DNA from: Phellopilus nigrolimitatus
Taxonomy: Eukaryota > Basidiomycota > Agaricomycetes > Hymenochaetales > Hymenochaetaceae
Assembly (NCBI GenBank): GCA_021029095.1
Contig: JAJOHG010000337.1
Span: 1-28,206, forward strand
DNA: 28,206 bases
Direction of reading: 5' to 3'
Below the pieces are notes generated by a model. That model made no database searches. It saw only the letters and a program-made list of their open reading frames with translations, and was not told the origin of the DNA. Positions 18,095 to 27,500 of this stretch are shown piece by piece. The translations under genes and the position numbers were made by a program. The number at the start of each line of letters is the position of its first letter. Position 1 is the first letter of the stretch.

Positions 18095-19996
18095 ATGGCT
18101 TCGCGAATCGGACTCGTGAAGCGCACTTTTGCTCTGTACCAATCATGCCTGCTCTCCCGCGCTAGGTGTAGCTGTCGTTTCGACGCTTCTTTAGGCTCCA
18201 AAACGCGCTTTCTCTCGAGCAAGGCGCGAAACCCCGGCTCGGATTCGGACACGATCGTCCGTATCCCACGGGCGGACGTCTACCGGTTTGGCGATGGACA
18301 CAAGGCGACGCCCATGTTCAAGGACCTCGAGTGGGAGGTTCGGGAGGGCGAGAGCTGGGCTGTCGTTGGGCCCGCCGGGAGCGAGAAAACGCACCTCCTA
18401 GAGGCAAGTCCTCTCTTTTCTACTCTGCGGAAACAACTGGCGTTTATAGTTTTCTCTCTCTCGATGACAGATGCTTTTGGGACACATGCGCATCTCCCCT
18501 TCACCACACGGAGGAATCTATCCCTTCCTCAGCGCCGCCTCGCCGCCACTCGACCCGCTGACGAGCGTCTCGCTCGTGTCCTTTACCGCGCGGCGCCGGG
18601 CCGCGGGCGGCGCGTTCTACGACTACACCGCGCGCTATGGCGCCGTGCGCGAGGAGGACCGCCTCACTCTACGCGAGGCCCTGTTCTCCGAGTTGCGCGA
18701 TGAAGAGGACCTGGCGCAGCTGGACGCGCTCGCTACGCGGCTCGACCTGCAGCGCCTCCTGGACCTGCCCTTCATTGTCCTGAGCAACGGCCAGACGCGC
18801 CGAGCGCGCATCGCGAAGGCATTGCTCGGCAAACCCGAGCTCCTCTTGCTCGATGAACCTTTGAGTGAGCGCTATGTTTCTTCCTCTTAAGGCGCCCTCT
18901 GATTTTCCTTCTTCCCAGCTGGTCTTGATGTGCAGCACCGGCCCAAGCTGACGAACCTCCTGCGCGAAATCCACGAGACCCGCACGCCGCGAGTCCTTAT
19001 GGCTCTTCGACCGCATGACCCCCTTCCAGACTGGATAACGCACGTCGCGCTTGTCGAGGGGCAGCACGTCCGCACGCACACGCTCGCTTCCGCTATGCCT
19101 CTCCTCGCACAACATGCCAACCAAAAGAACACCCCTGTTCAACTTTCTCCAGTGGTTGACGGCCAGGAGCTAGTCAGCATGAAGGACGTGAACGTCCGAT
19201 ACCACGAACGACATGTGAGTGGGGCAGGAAAAGCAAGGTTTTGTTATTAAAGCTGAGCTTCCTACCTCAGGTCCTCAAAAATATCAACTGGACGATCAAA
19301 GAGGGCGAACGATGGCATCTCCAAGGCGCCAACGGTAAACAGCCCATCCTCTCCCAACTCAAATCAGCTCATACTCATGCACCCTCAGGCTCCGGAAAGA
19401 CGACGCTCCTCTCCATACTCACAGGCGACCACCCGCAGTCCTACACGCAGCCGCACCTCACGCTCTTCGCCCAGCCGCGCCGGCGGCAGGCCACTGCACA
19501 CCTGCAGCGCCTCATCGGGTGCGCCTCGCCCGAGATCTTTGCCGCCTTCCCGCGGCGCCTCGGCGCGGGCGCGCTCACCGTACGCGACGCGATCGCGACG
19601 GGCTTCGAGGGGACGTATTCGTACCGCCCGCGCACGCCCGAGATGGCGCGCCGCGTCGACGCGTTGCTCGCACGCCTAGGCCCCGCGCGCTGGGGCGGGG
19701 CGGCGGCAGAGGGCGTGGACTTCGGCGAGCGCCCGTTCGCGGAGCTCGTTCCGGGCGAGCAGAGCCTTGTGCTCCTTATGCGCGCCCTCGTCAATGAAGC
19801 GCCGCTGCTCGTGCTCGATGAGGTGTTCGCAGGGATGGACAGCCGCATGATCGCTGCTGCGACGGAGTACCTCCGCGATGAGCTGGACCCAAAACAGGCG
19901 GTGGTGTTCGTCACTCATTGGGAAGAAGAGGTGCCTTGGGACAGCAGGACGACGCGCAAGCTTCGTCTGGATGATGGCCTGGCTACAGTGCATTGA
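18095..19996 (+). CDS. Tandem-NBD ABC ATPase (ModF/YDR061W-like), probably mitochondrial
   Basis: Exons 18095-18403, 18471-18864, 18919-19214, 19271-19334 and 19389-19996 give 556 residues with two nucleotide-binding domains and no membrane segments. The layout matches the soluble ModF-like family that includes yeast YDR061W, whose role is poorly known. The first ~45 residues (MASRIGLVKRTFALYQSC, Arg/Ser-rich, no acidic residue before Asp30) look like a mitochondrial targeting leader. NBD1: Walker A GPAGSEKT (92-99, Glu97 in place of the invariant Gly), signature LSNGQ (207-211), Walker B LLLLDEP (228-234). NBD2: Walker A GANGSGKT (352-359), divergent signature LVPGEQ (474-479), Walker B LLVLDE (494-499), H-loop FVTH (to 531). 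Intron 1 uses a GC donor (GCAAGT at 18404). NBD2 therefore keeps its P-loop while NBD1 probably binds ATP poorly, unless the Glu codon is a sequencing error. Confidence 0.88.
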
Positions 19997-20266
19997 TCAT
20001 CGACTTTATTTAATGTACATGGATACATCATCGCGTTCGGTATCTACTTATTTGCTCTGGACTACAGCGGCACAAAACGCATAGCAGTGGGTAGACGTCA
20101 TTGGAGGGTTCTTTCTTGTATATCGATTGCAGGGACTGGTGGATTGAGACAACATTGAAATCATTGAAAACGATGGTTCGGTCGACGATGAACTCTTACA
20201 GAGGTTGAAACAGGTGAAGTTCGGATTGAGGCAGTAAGGCTCAGAGAGCATCTTGAAGCGTGGCGC
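19997..20266. other. Convergent 3' region
   Basis: The ABC gene and the RGG-protein gene end toward each other here. A TTTAATGTACATGG element lies just after the ABC stop. Nothing coding is seen. Confidence 0.45.
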
Positions 20267-21920
20267 TCACCATCCGCCCCGGCCACGTCCTCCGCCAATG
20301 AAGTCTTTAGAACTGCTGCCGCGGGAAGCACCGCCGCGGCCACGGCCTTGTCCTCCTCCTCGCATCGAGATAAGAAACCCGTTCGCACATAATCAAGCGA
20401 CATGAAACTCACTTCCTTTGCTTCGCCCGCCTGTCTTGGCCTCTGTCCAGCCGCCCTCGCTGCTCGCACGACCATTCTGTCTTTCAGCTTCGCGCTTCTT
20501 ATCGTGATCGATCTTCGACATGACCTGGCAGAGTTGCACCCTGCAGTGGGCTTCGTGCACCGGGCAGATTGGCTTGCCCCAGTCAATCGGGCGTTTGGGC
20601 TGCTCGGCCCAGTACTGATCGTTGTCTTCGGCCGAAGCGTCCTGTCCGTCGCTGAGAGACACTGCGGTGAGGCTGTTGGTGATCACCTCCGCATTGGTAG
20701 GCCAAAAGGTAGACTCAGAAGAAGACATCGCCTCTGATGCTACATCCCACTCCGAGCTCGTTTGAGATACTGGAGCCGGAAGTCCCGGGGGAGGGCCTAT
20801 ACCAGGAGGCAAGCTCGTAGGATTGAAGTTGCCCGAGGTGGGAACAGGCTGGGAAACTTCAGAGCCCGAACCCGAGGACGAGGTTGAATGCGTTCTCGGC
20901 CCTGAAGGGAGAATCAGTTCAGCCACAGTTGATTGGAGTGGTAATGGACTAGTACATTCTACTTCTGCCTTGCGCGGGAGAGCGGAGGTGACAGCATTTG
21001 CCCAAGACTTTGTTGGCTTTGCAGGAATGGATGAAACGATGGGCTCGCCGTTCAACTTTTCATTGACATATTTAGCCGAGCCCACAACTTTAAGCAATCA
21101 AGATGAGGGCCTAGGCATCACAATCAATGAAAGAGTAAACAGACCAGTGGCATGCGTCGGGACGGGCTTGGGTTTCGGAAAAACTTCGTTTGGAAGAGGG
21201 CGGCATAGAGCATACTCCGTTTGCGTCTCCAGGGGCACGTCGCAGTACGATGTCTTCGGATACGGAACGTTGAAAGCGCTACATAACAGCCAGACTTAAT
21301 GAATCAAGGGAAGAATGCATAACATAGAACACACCACTCAAGGGGATCGAAATCCTTAAACCAGTCCTCCCATACATCAAGGCGATTCCAACCTTGAAAG
21401 TGTAAAAGGTTTGAGCACAATAAGGTTACATCAATAGTGCTCCGTAGTTGGTCTCTCGATAATATGCGTCGAGGCATGCAGCCTCAGACTCACCGTTCTT
21501 CTGCACTTGACGTCCGGATTTATATCTGCAGTAATAGACTCGACTTTCCTTGTCGTATTGGTCTGGCTCAGGATTTCTCAAGAACTCGCTCCACTTGTGA
21601 AGTCCAAGAAGGGCGTTGATCTTATCTTTGGGGCAGCTCTTCTCAACCTCGATGATCACCATGTTTGGGGCCTAGAATTAATCACACATGAGCGCCGATC
21701 ACCAGTACAGTAGCCACTGCATACTGAAGAAACCTGTATTTACCGAATTTTTAATGTAAACAGAAACGAGGTACTCTTGTCCGATGCACGACGCGATCCA
21801 GAGTGCAAACGCGTCTCTTTCTGGCTTGCTGATCATATTCACATAAAGTGGATAAGGGTAGTTGACAGTGAAGTACTTGGAGTCATCGTCCGTCGGTGGT
21901 GTCCCCTCGCGTTTAACCAT
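20267..21920 (-). CDS. RGG-tailed putative RNA-binding protein
   Basis: Six exons join in phase: 21920-21744, 21671-21494, 21392-21335, 21278-21145, 21087-20413 and 20358-20267, giving 378 residues. The exact function is not recognised. The N-terminal ~110 residues alternate strands and helices (PLYVNMISKPERDAFALWIA, EYLVSVYIKN, NMVIIEVEKSCPKDKINALL) in a way compatible with an RRM-like alpha/beta fold; that is inference. A Ser/Pro/Gly-rich middle follows, then a Cys/His cluster CPVHEAHCRVQLC, a charged helix and a C-terminal tail of Gly-Arg-Gly repeats (RGGQGRGRGG, IGGGRGRGGW). RGG tails bind RNA and are often methylated on arginine. The start chosen is the first in-frame ATG; the frame is open about 50 nt further upstream, so a short 5' exon may be missing. 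All five introns are 54-101 nt with good signals. Confidence 0.7.
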
Positions 21921-22401
21921 GTTGAGTACGTCGACGGCAAACGGCAGCACCTGTTCGTTCAGACCGAGTAACAAAATGTTTGACTTTTATAGGATACGAG
22001 GTGGTACAGATAGAAGACAGAAGGAATCAGATACGCGCGTCGTTGTCGCGTCGACGATAAGAGGAATACAAGTGTGGTATGCGTCGTCAATTGGGAGTGG
22101 TGGTAGTGGTGGTGGTTTGAGAAGAAACACTGAACGCGAGGCGCATCAGCGCGAGAGTATACAAAGACCGTTCCCACGAATTTAATTAAATGTCATAGAA
22201 GCTGTGTATCAATTTCAAAAGAAGCGCACGTGCATATAAAGAGGGCTAGACATATAGAGAGCTAGACATACAAAGAGAGCAAGGCATATAAAGAGAGCTA
22301 GGGCATCATAAATGCAAAATAGACACGGAATAGAATGGAATGCATAAAGAAAATAATGGCGATTCATAGAGCATAAAGGCAGAGGTGGGACGAGCGGGAA
22401 T
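21921..22401. other. Intergenic region with 18-bp tandem repeat
   Basis: It lies between the 5' end of the RGG-protein gene and the 3' end of the small membrane-protein gene, both minus strand. It holds the RGG-gene promoter, a GGTGGTAGTGGTGGTGG-type GT/G-rich tract (about 22098-22116) and the 18-bp repeat array described separately. Confidence 0.45.
22225..22314. repeat. 18-bp tandem repeat array, about five units
   Basis: Units of exactly 18 bp begin at 22225, 22243, 22261, 22279 and 22297. The clearest are GCTAGACATACAAAGAGA and GCAAGGCATATAAAGAGA; the outer units are degenerate. The array lies just downstream of the membrane-protein stop, in its probable 3' UTR. Confidence 0.8.
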
Positions 22402-23088
22402 TCATAAGAAGTCGGAGGCGACCGTAGGCCCGAGCCAGCCGCGTGCGTTACGCGGAGGGAAGACGGGCATTCTGCAAGCGTGCATGCGGTCGCAGTAGAG
22501 AATAAAGTCCCAAATAACATAAACAGCGGCCAAAAGCATGGAAGCCCAATAGGCAACCCAGTGCGGGCACACAAAAGACATGATGAAGCCCGCGAAAGGG
22601 ATAAGTCCGAGGGAAGCGAAACCTATGGTCAAAAAGCAAATCCAGCGGACAATGCAGTAAGACAAAGATCCGCGCAGCCACTGGCGGAATTCCCTTCGCT
22701 TCTGGCAGAAGAAGTCTTCGTGCTCTGCGAGGAAGCCAAGGGAGGTTAGTGTTGATCAAATACGCAGCAGACGCAGCAATGCACGAACCAACTACGTTGA
22801 CATAGCCCCACTTCTGAGTCAGGTGGTGCAGGGCTACTGGAGAAAGTCGATCATTCACGGCATGCCATACATCCCAGCGTCCGGGAACAAGGAACTAGGA
22901 TTCGAAAAAACTCAGCACTGCGCACTCAAACCGCACAGACGAAAAAGGCCTCAACGTACCTCCATCTCTTCTATACTGAACTTCTTTCGCAAGAGACAGA
23001 GACTTAGACTTCCGTCTTTCTCAAGCGGAAAATATTCCAAACGCGAATCGAGAGGACCATAGACCCCACAGGCTCCATGTTTGCACAT
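22402..23088 (-). CDS. Small membrane protein with two hydrophobic segments
   Basis: Exons 23088-22960, 22894-22789 and 22724-22402 join in phase to 185 residues. The second intron has a textbook CACTAAC branch site and a CTTCCTCGCAG acceptor. No function is recognised. The N-terminal half is soluble: MCKHGACGVYGPLDSRLEYF, then FLVPGRWDVWHAVNDRLSP, LTQKWGYVNVVEHEDFF and the basic QKRREFRQWLRG. Two hydrophobic segments follow: CIVRWICFLTIGFASLGLIP with FAGFIMSFVC, and WASMLLAAVYVIWDFILYC, with a short tail CRMPVFPPRNARGW. It is probably an integral membrane protein of an internal membrane or the plasma membrane. It starts 98 bp downstream of the stop of the three-repeat membrane gene and has the same orientation. 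Confidence 0.65.
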
Positions 23089-23186
23089 TCTATGATTAGG
23101 GCAATTGCGGAACCGAAGGCGGACACCTACTAAACTGCGCAGGGACGATTAGATAGGCACAAGAGGAAGCAGAAAAGAAATGATGG

Positions 23187-23993
23187 CTACCCTTCTCTAG
23201 GCACGAAAACAGCATTTATCCTCACGGATTTTGGAATGTCGTATATCAGGTCATACGGAAGTGGTTCCCAGACCTTTACGATGCGTAGAAGCTTCATAAG
23301 ATTCTTCCATGTACATTGCCTGTAAAACTCGGCGGTCTCCTTTGGGTTGCGGCGACGGAGCCTGTCGAGAGTTATCGGTGCCCGGCATATCGCGACAATA
23401 ATTCTGCATAGTGCCTTCAAGCCACGAGAAAGCGCATGATACGCCCCCCTGATCTTGTTTTTGACCCATATAACCACCTGGAGCGCATACACGATCGGTA
23501 ATAGGCATAACATGCACATCGCGATAAACAATCTGCATAGCACCACCAAACAACAAAAAAGCAGCTTTCGGACCGCATGATACGCCTCCCTACAATGTCC
23601 TGCGACGTACGCAAGAGATGCGAGAGCATACGGGGAGAGACTCTTTAGTGTCCGACATATCGCGATAATGATTCTGCATAGGGCCACCAAGAAACGATAA
23701 AGAAGCACATGATATGGCTCCCTGAACTTTTCCGCGACGCACGCATACAACGCGAGCGCGTACGGAGAGATACATTCCAAGATGAAAGCGCAACTATCTG
23801 TGATTTCATAGCGGATTCTGCGACCGATTGGACTTGACCAGGCGGACTTGATGTTGTATGTGAGCTGGGCATGAGCAGACCGTACGGTGCTAGGAGACGG
23901 AATAAGGGCGCCGCCATGAAATTTGAGGCAGGTAATGACGACGATCCCGAAGGTGGAACCTAAAGCTGTAAGCGTGAGGGCTCCAGAGGACAT
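23187..23993 (-). CDS. Multi-pass membrane protein built from three internal repeats
   Basis: A single-exon frame of 268 residues. The ATG at 23993 (MSSGALTLTALG) is chosen because the longer frame has only a TTG start. An N-terminal hydrophobic segment (FGIVVITCLKFH, ~15-27) may be a signal anchor. Residues ~76-116, 120-160 and 167-207 are three related ~41-residue units, each with a Tyr-Ala-Leu helix, an (A/E)(A/P)YH motif and a hydrophobic helix around ALCRIIIAICR / VLCRLFIAMCM / ALCRIIVAICR. A basic stretch (DRLRRRNPK) and a conserved-looking end (WEPLPYDLIYDIPKSV) follow. The units are also similar at DNA level (for example CATATCGCGATAATGATTC on the plus strand), so the duplication is fairly recent. 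No family is recognised. Cys- and Arg-bearing hydrophobic helices suggest membrane insertion. Confidence 0.65.
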   Translation of the reverse strand: MSSGALTLTALGSTFGIVVITCLKFHGGALIPSPSTVRSAHAQLTYNIKSAWSSPIGRRIRYEITDSCAFILECISPYALALYACVAEKFREPYHVLLYRFLVALCRIIIAICRTLKSLSPYALASLAYVAGHCREAYHAVRKLLFCCLVVLCRLFIAMCMLCLLPIVYALQVVIWVKNKIRGAYHALSRGLKALCRIIVAICRAPITLDRLRRRNPKETAEFYRQCTWKNLMKLLRIVKVWEPLPYDLIYDIPKSVRINAVFVPREG

Positions 23994-25287
23994 CTTGAAG
24001 TTGTGCAAGTGATGGCACGTTGACAGACTCTGGGGGGGTTCGTAGCACGAAGAGCGCAAAGACTGTCACTTTAAAGACGTTTGGTAACGTTCAAACAAAT
24101 CAAAGCGGCCACGCAGTGGCCTGTTGCCAGCGCTTGGATTGTGGCTCTGGCAACAGAAGGAATATTTTTTCCAAATAGTACAAGGGAATAAAACCACATA
24201 AACCATATTTGGGATGCCGTTGACGGATGAAGAACAAGAGGTTGAAAAGTACTTCCGGAAGCGGAGAAAATGTTATTTGCGCATGTTGATTGTTGAGGCC
24301 GACGTCATTACATAATTACTGCGTCCTGTGGCTGTCGCTTCGATGTTCTCCCTGATTATTCGAGAACACCTTCAATCTATCAAATGCTCGTCGCATTATC
24401 TCGAAAATAGGTCGCTAACTTAGGTCGCGTCTTGACTTTCTATCGAACTCTCCCTCTTGACGACAGAGGACACAAAGACGGGTCGGATTCCCAACTTATT
24501 ACATAGGAAAAGCGGGCATCACAACGCCGCTTTGAGCGTGCATTGTAGTGCTATATTTATGTTGATCTGGAAGTCTCGTTCCCTGAGCCACAATGGATTT
24601 GCCGTTTGGGACACGAAACGGACTCATCGGAAGCAATCAAACAGCTCGAATTTGACTTCTATATTGTCGCTGAGTCGCAGCTTCTTATTTCGCGTGAGGA
24701 CAGGCAAGTTTCACGAAGGTGGCGGATGATATACGATCACTAAGTTTTTGTAAGCAATTCCGTCCCGGTCAAAAAGGGTGGCTGACGACCATTGTAGCAA
24801 TAGTACAAAATTATGTACCCCTATAAATCCCCGGAGCTAGGTAAGACACGAAAACAAAATCCGATCATGCAAACTAGATAGTATACATCCGTCATCAATG
24901 ATAAATACGTGCTCCATGTTCCAGACATAGGGCAGCATATGACAAGGGACGGAAACACGATGGGGTATGCAGTCAAATCGAAAGAAAGGGGTGAGTATGG
25001 TGCGGAGCGGGGGATCCATGTCCAAGTAAATAGTAGACAGCGGAAGGGCGCAATATTAAGAAAAGGACACGACAAATTATCCATGGACAGAACATTCGAT
25101 GCAAGAATAAAGAATAAAAAAAGGCATAGAAGGGGAGAAACAGACGAAGTGGAGAAGCATTGAGAGTGTCGGTTTAATTCAGTCGATGATTGATGCTGGA
25201 GGTGAAAAGGAGAAAAGATAAGTTGTCTGCCGTCGCATAGACGTGCAGACACGAAAATGTCCTACCGCTCATACATCTCATACATGC
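23994..25287. other. Long intergenic region
   Basis: About 1.3 kb without a supported gene. Near the left end are two adjacent palindromes (24107-24121 and 24121-24156). Open frames here (24457-24729 plus; 25252-24821 minus, very hydrophobic) show no family resemblance and no splice partner. The right part should include the 3' UTR of the ManC-type gene, and the left part the promoter of the three-repeat membrane gene. Confidence 0.4.
24107..24156. repeat. Two adjacent perfect inverted repeats
   Basis: GGCCAC-GCA-GTGGCC (24107-24121) is followed directly by CTGTTGCCAG, a 16-nt loop and CTGGCAACAG (24121-24156). Both stems are perfect (6 and 10 bp). Confidence 0.85.
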
Positions 25288-27500
25288 TCAGAGCAACCTC
25301 TTCCACCCAGCGTCTTTGCAACGCTTCACGAGGCGCTTGACTTCTTGCGAACGCGCACGTGTCGTGATCATTAACGCATCAGGCATGTCGACTATGACGA
25401 GATCATCCACACCTAGACAAGCTATGAGTCGTCCAGAACCAGGCACGACGATACCGCCTGCGACCTGCTCAGTGAGGACTACATATTTTCATCCATGTTA
25501 TTATCAGCAAATTTTCAAACGAGACGAAAAGAGATGATATGAATGCATACCGAGGCTATGGTCGCCGAGTATCTTCGTTTGGTTCGCCTCGGCTGGGAGC
25601 ATCTCCGAGAGCGACGAAAAGTCACCGACATCATCCCACCCGAATGTCGCTGGAACAACCGCCACACGGCCCTGCGCAGCTGCCGGTTCTGCGACCGCGT
25701 TATCAATCGGGATTTTCTCAAGTGCAGGCCAAATCTCCGCCAGAGATTCCTGCCTCAGACTCTCGTTATCCCAGCACTCTGCGATCTTCGAGAGGCCATC
25801 ATGCAGCTCAGGCTTGTATTCCTTCAAGAGCTCCATGAGGAATGCCGCGCGTGTGACGAACATGCCGGCATTCCAGCGATATGCACCCGTCGCAAGGTAC
25901 ATCGCAGCAGTGCGTGCGTCAGGTTTCTCCTTAAATGAACCCACGAGACGCGCGTTCGGAGCGTTCGGAAGGTTCAGCGACTCGCCGAGGCGCACGTAAC
26001 CGAAACTCGTCGCGGGCTGCGACGGCGCAATACCAATCGTCACGAGGTAGCCAGCGCGCGCGACCTCGACCGCCTCCGCGACTGCAGACAGGAAGGCATC
26101 ATCGCCGGAGATCATGTGGTCAGCCGCGAACGAGCCGATAATTGCCTCCGGGTCACGTTTCGCAAGCACCGCGGCCGCAAGTCCAATGGCAGCCATCGAG
26201 TCTTTCGGACCTGGCTCTATGAAGAGGTTGTGCAAGAACAAGTCGGGTAGTTGATTGCAAATCGCGTGCGAGTGAGCGGGGCCGGCAACGACCGTCGTGC
26301 GCGCAGGTGTTGTAAGCGGCAGAAGACGATCCCATGTCGATTGCAAGAGTGACCGGCCGCATAAATTTACATCGAGAAGGAACTTGGGGTGATCCTCACG
26401 CGACAATGGCCAAAGTCGCGTCCCCGCACCACCTGCAGGGATGACGACGAAGAAGCCTGGAATCTCGCGGTGCGAGTTCTGGAAAGCGGTCAATGCGTTA
26501 GCTCCAAGAGGAGAAGGAGCGCAGATGGCAGGCGGGATGGGGATATGAGGAATAGTAGATGGTGAAAGAAACGGAGATTTGCCACGGGCTTTCGGTGAAT
26601 TCTGTGGGGGTGTATGGGAGCCATTGGAGTGGTGATAATATCCATTCTGCAAGAACAAGATCAGTGATTAATAGTAAGTATAGAGCTCAGAAAGTTACGA
26701 ACTGTAGCATTGTCTTTCAACAACCTTTCCAAATTAGCATTTGCAATTCGCAACTCGCCGCATTGCTGGCGGAGCTCTGCGATCTCGTTGTGCTAGAAAA
26801 GAACATATGTCAGCAAGAAAATGATAGAAAGTGTTGACGAGAGATTTATGAAAATAAATAAAAAACAGAAGCAAACGGAGTATTCTCTACATTCATTCGC
26901 AATAGTTCGAGTTTAGCGCTACATGTATCGATGGTGATTTAAGGGAATAGAAATAAATTAGCTTCCGAATTTCAAGGTACAAAGCTCTCAAGACCCTTGA
27001 ATAAACTCGACAGCAAATCTCATCCTTTCCAGTAACATGTAATCGCCATGCAAGAAGCGGGAAAGCAACGAATTCATGTGTACACCACCGCATGTCCGGC
27101 TCGAATGAACAGAACTTCCACCACACAGCGTAGAGTCGACCATGCAACACACAGACACAGACAGTAGCACTCAAGATTGAGCGACTGAGGTCCCCATGAT
27201 CTCATTCCCGTATAGTACAATCGTTTCATGCCTTCCAGCGAAGCCTCGCACCAAATCAGCTTTCGCCTTGAAGACCTTCCGAACATGGCGTCCTTCCCAG
27301 AACAACGTTGTGGTAGCAAATGGTGAGGGATAGAATGAAGCAAAGCGAGAGTCGACAAGCCAAATGCTCACCGACTTCTGAACGACGTCCATGATTTTCT
27401 CAAACATGAATTCGACATTAGGAGGATTTGGTGGGGGCGCCATTGCCGCTCCGTACTCTGGAGATGTGGTGAGACCGAGTCCCGGAGTTGTAAACGACAT
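25288..27500 (-). CDS. manC: Mannose-1-phosphate guanylyltransferase, bacterial ManC type, with fungal N-terminal extension
   Basis: Makes GDP-mannose from mannose-1-phosphate and GTP. Exons 27500-27372, 26792-26703, 26646-25551 and 25478-25288 join in phase to 501 residues. The catalytic domain starts near residue 137 with VVIPAGGAGTRLWPLSR and PKFLLDV, the pyrophosphorylase signature. It continues with the ManC-type blocks GSFAADHMI, TIGIAPSQPATSFGYVRLGE, FKEKPD, YRWNAGMFVTRAAF and TFGWDDVGDFSSL, and ends DMPDALMITTRARSQEVKRLV. These belong to the bacterial type II (COG0836) enzymes rather than the usual eukaryotic MPG1/PSA1 enzyme with its left-handed beta-helix tail. The first ~136 residues are unrelated: a Pro-rich start, a coiled-coil helix (NEIAELRQQCGELRIANANL) and a His/Ser/Pro linker. 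Intron 1 is unusually long (579 nt) and may hide another exon; the other introns are 56 and 72 nt. Confidence 0.82.

Noticed and set aside
24821..25252. 143-codon hydrophobic minus-strand frame after the ManC-type gene
   Set aside because: Pyrimidine-rich 3' UTR-like DNA reads as Leu/Phe/Ser; no splice partner or family.
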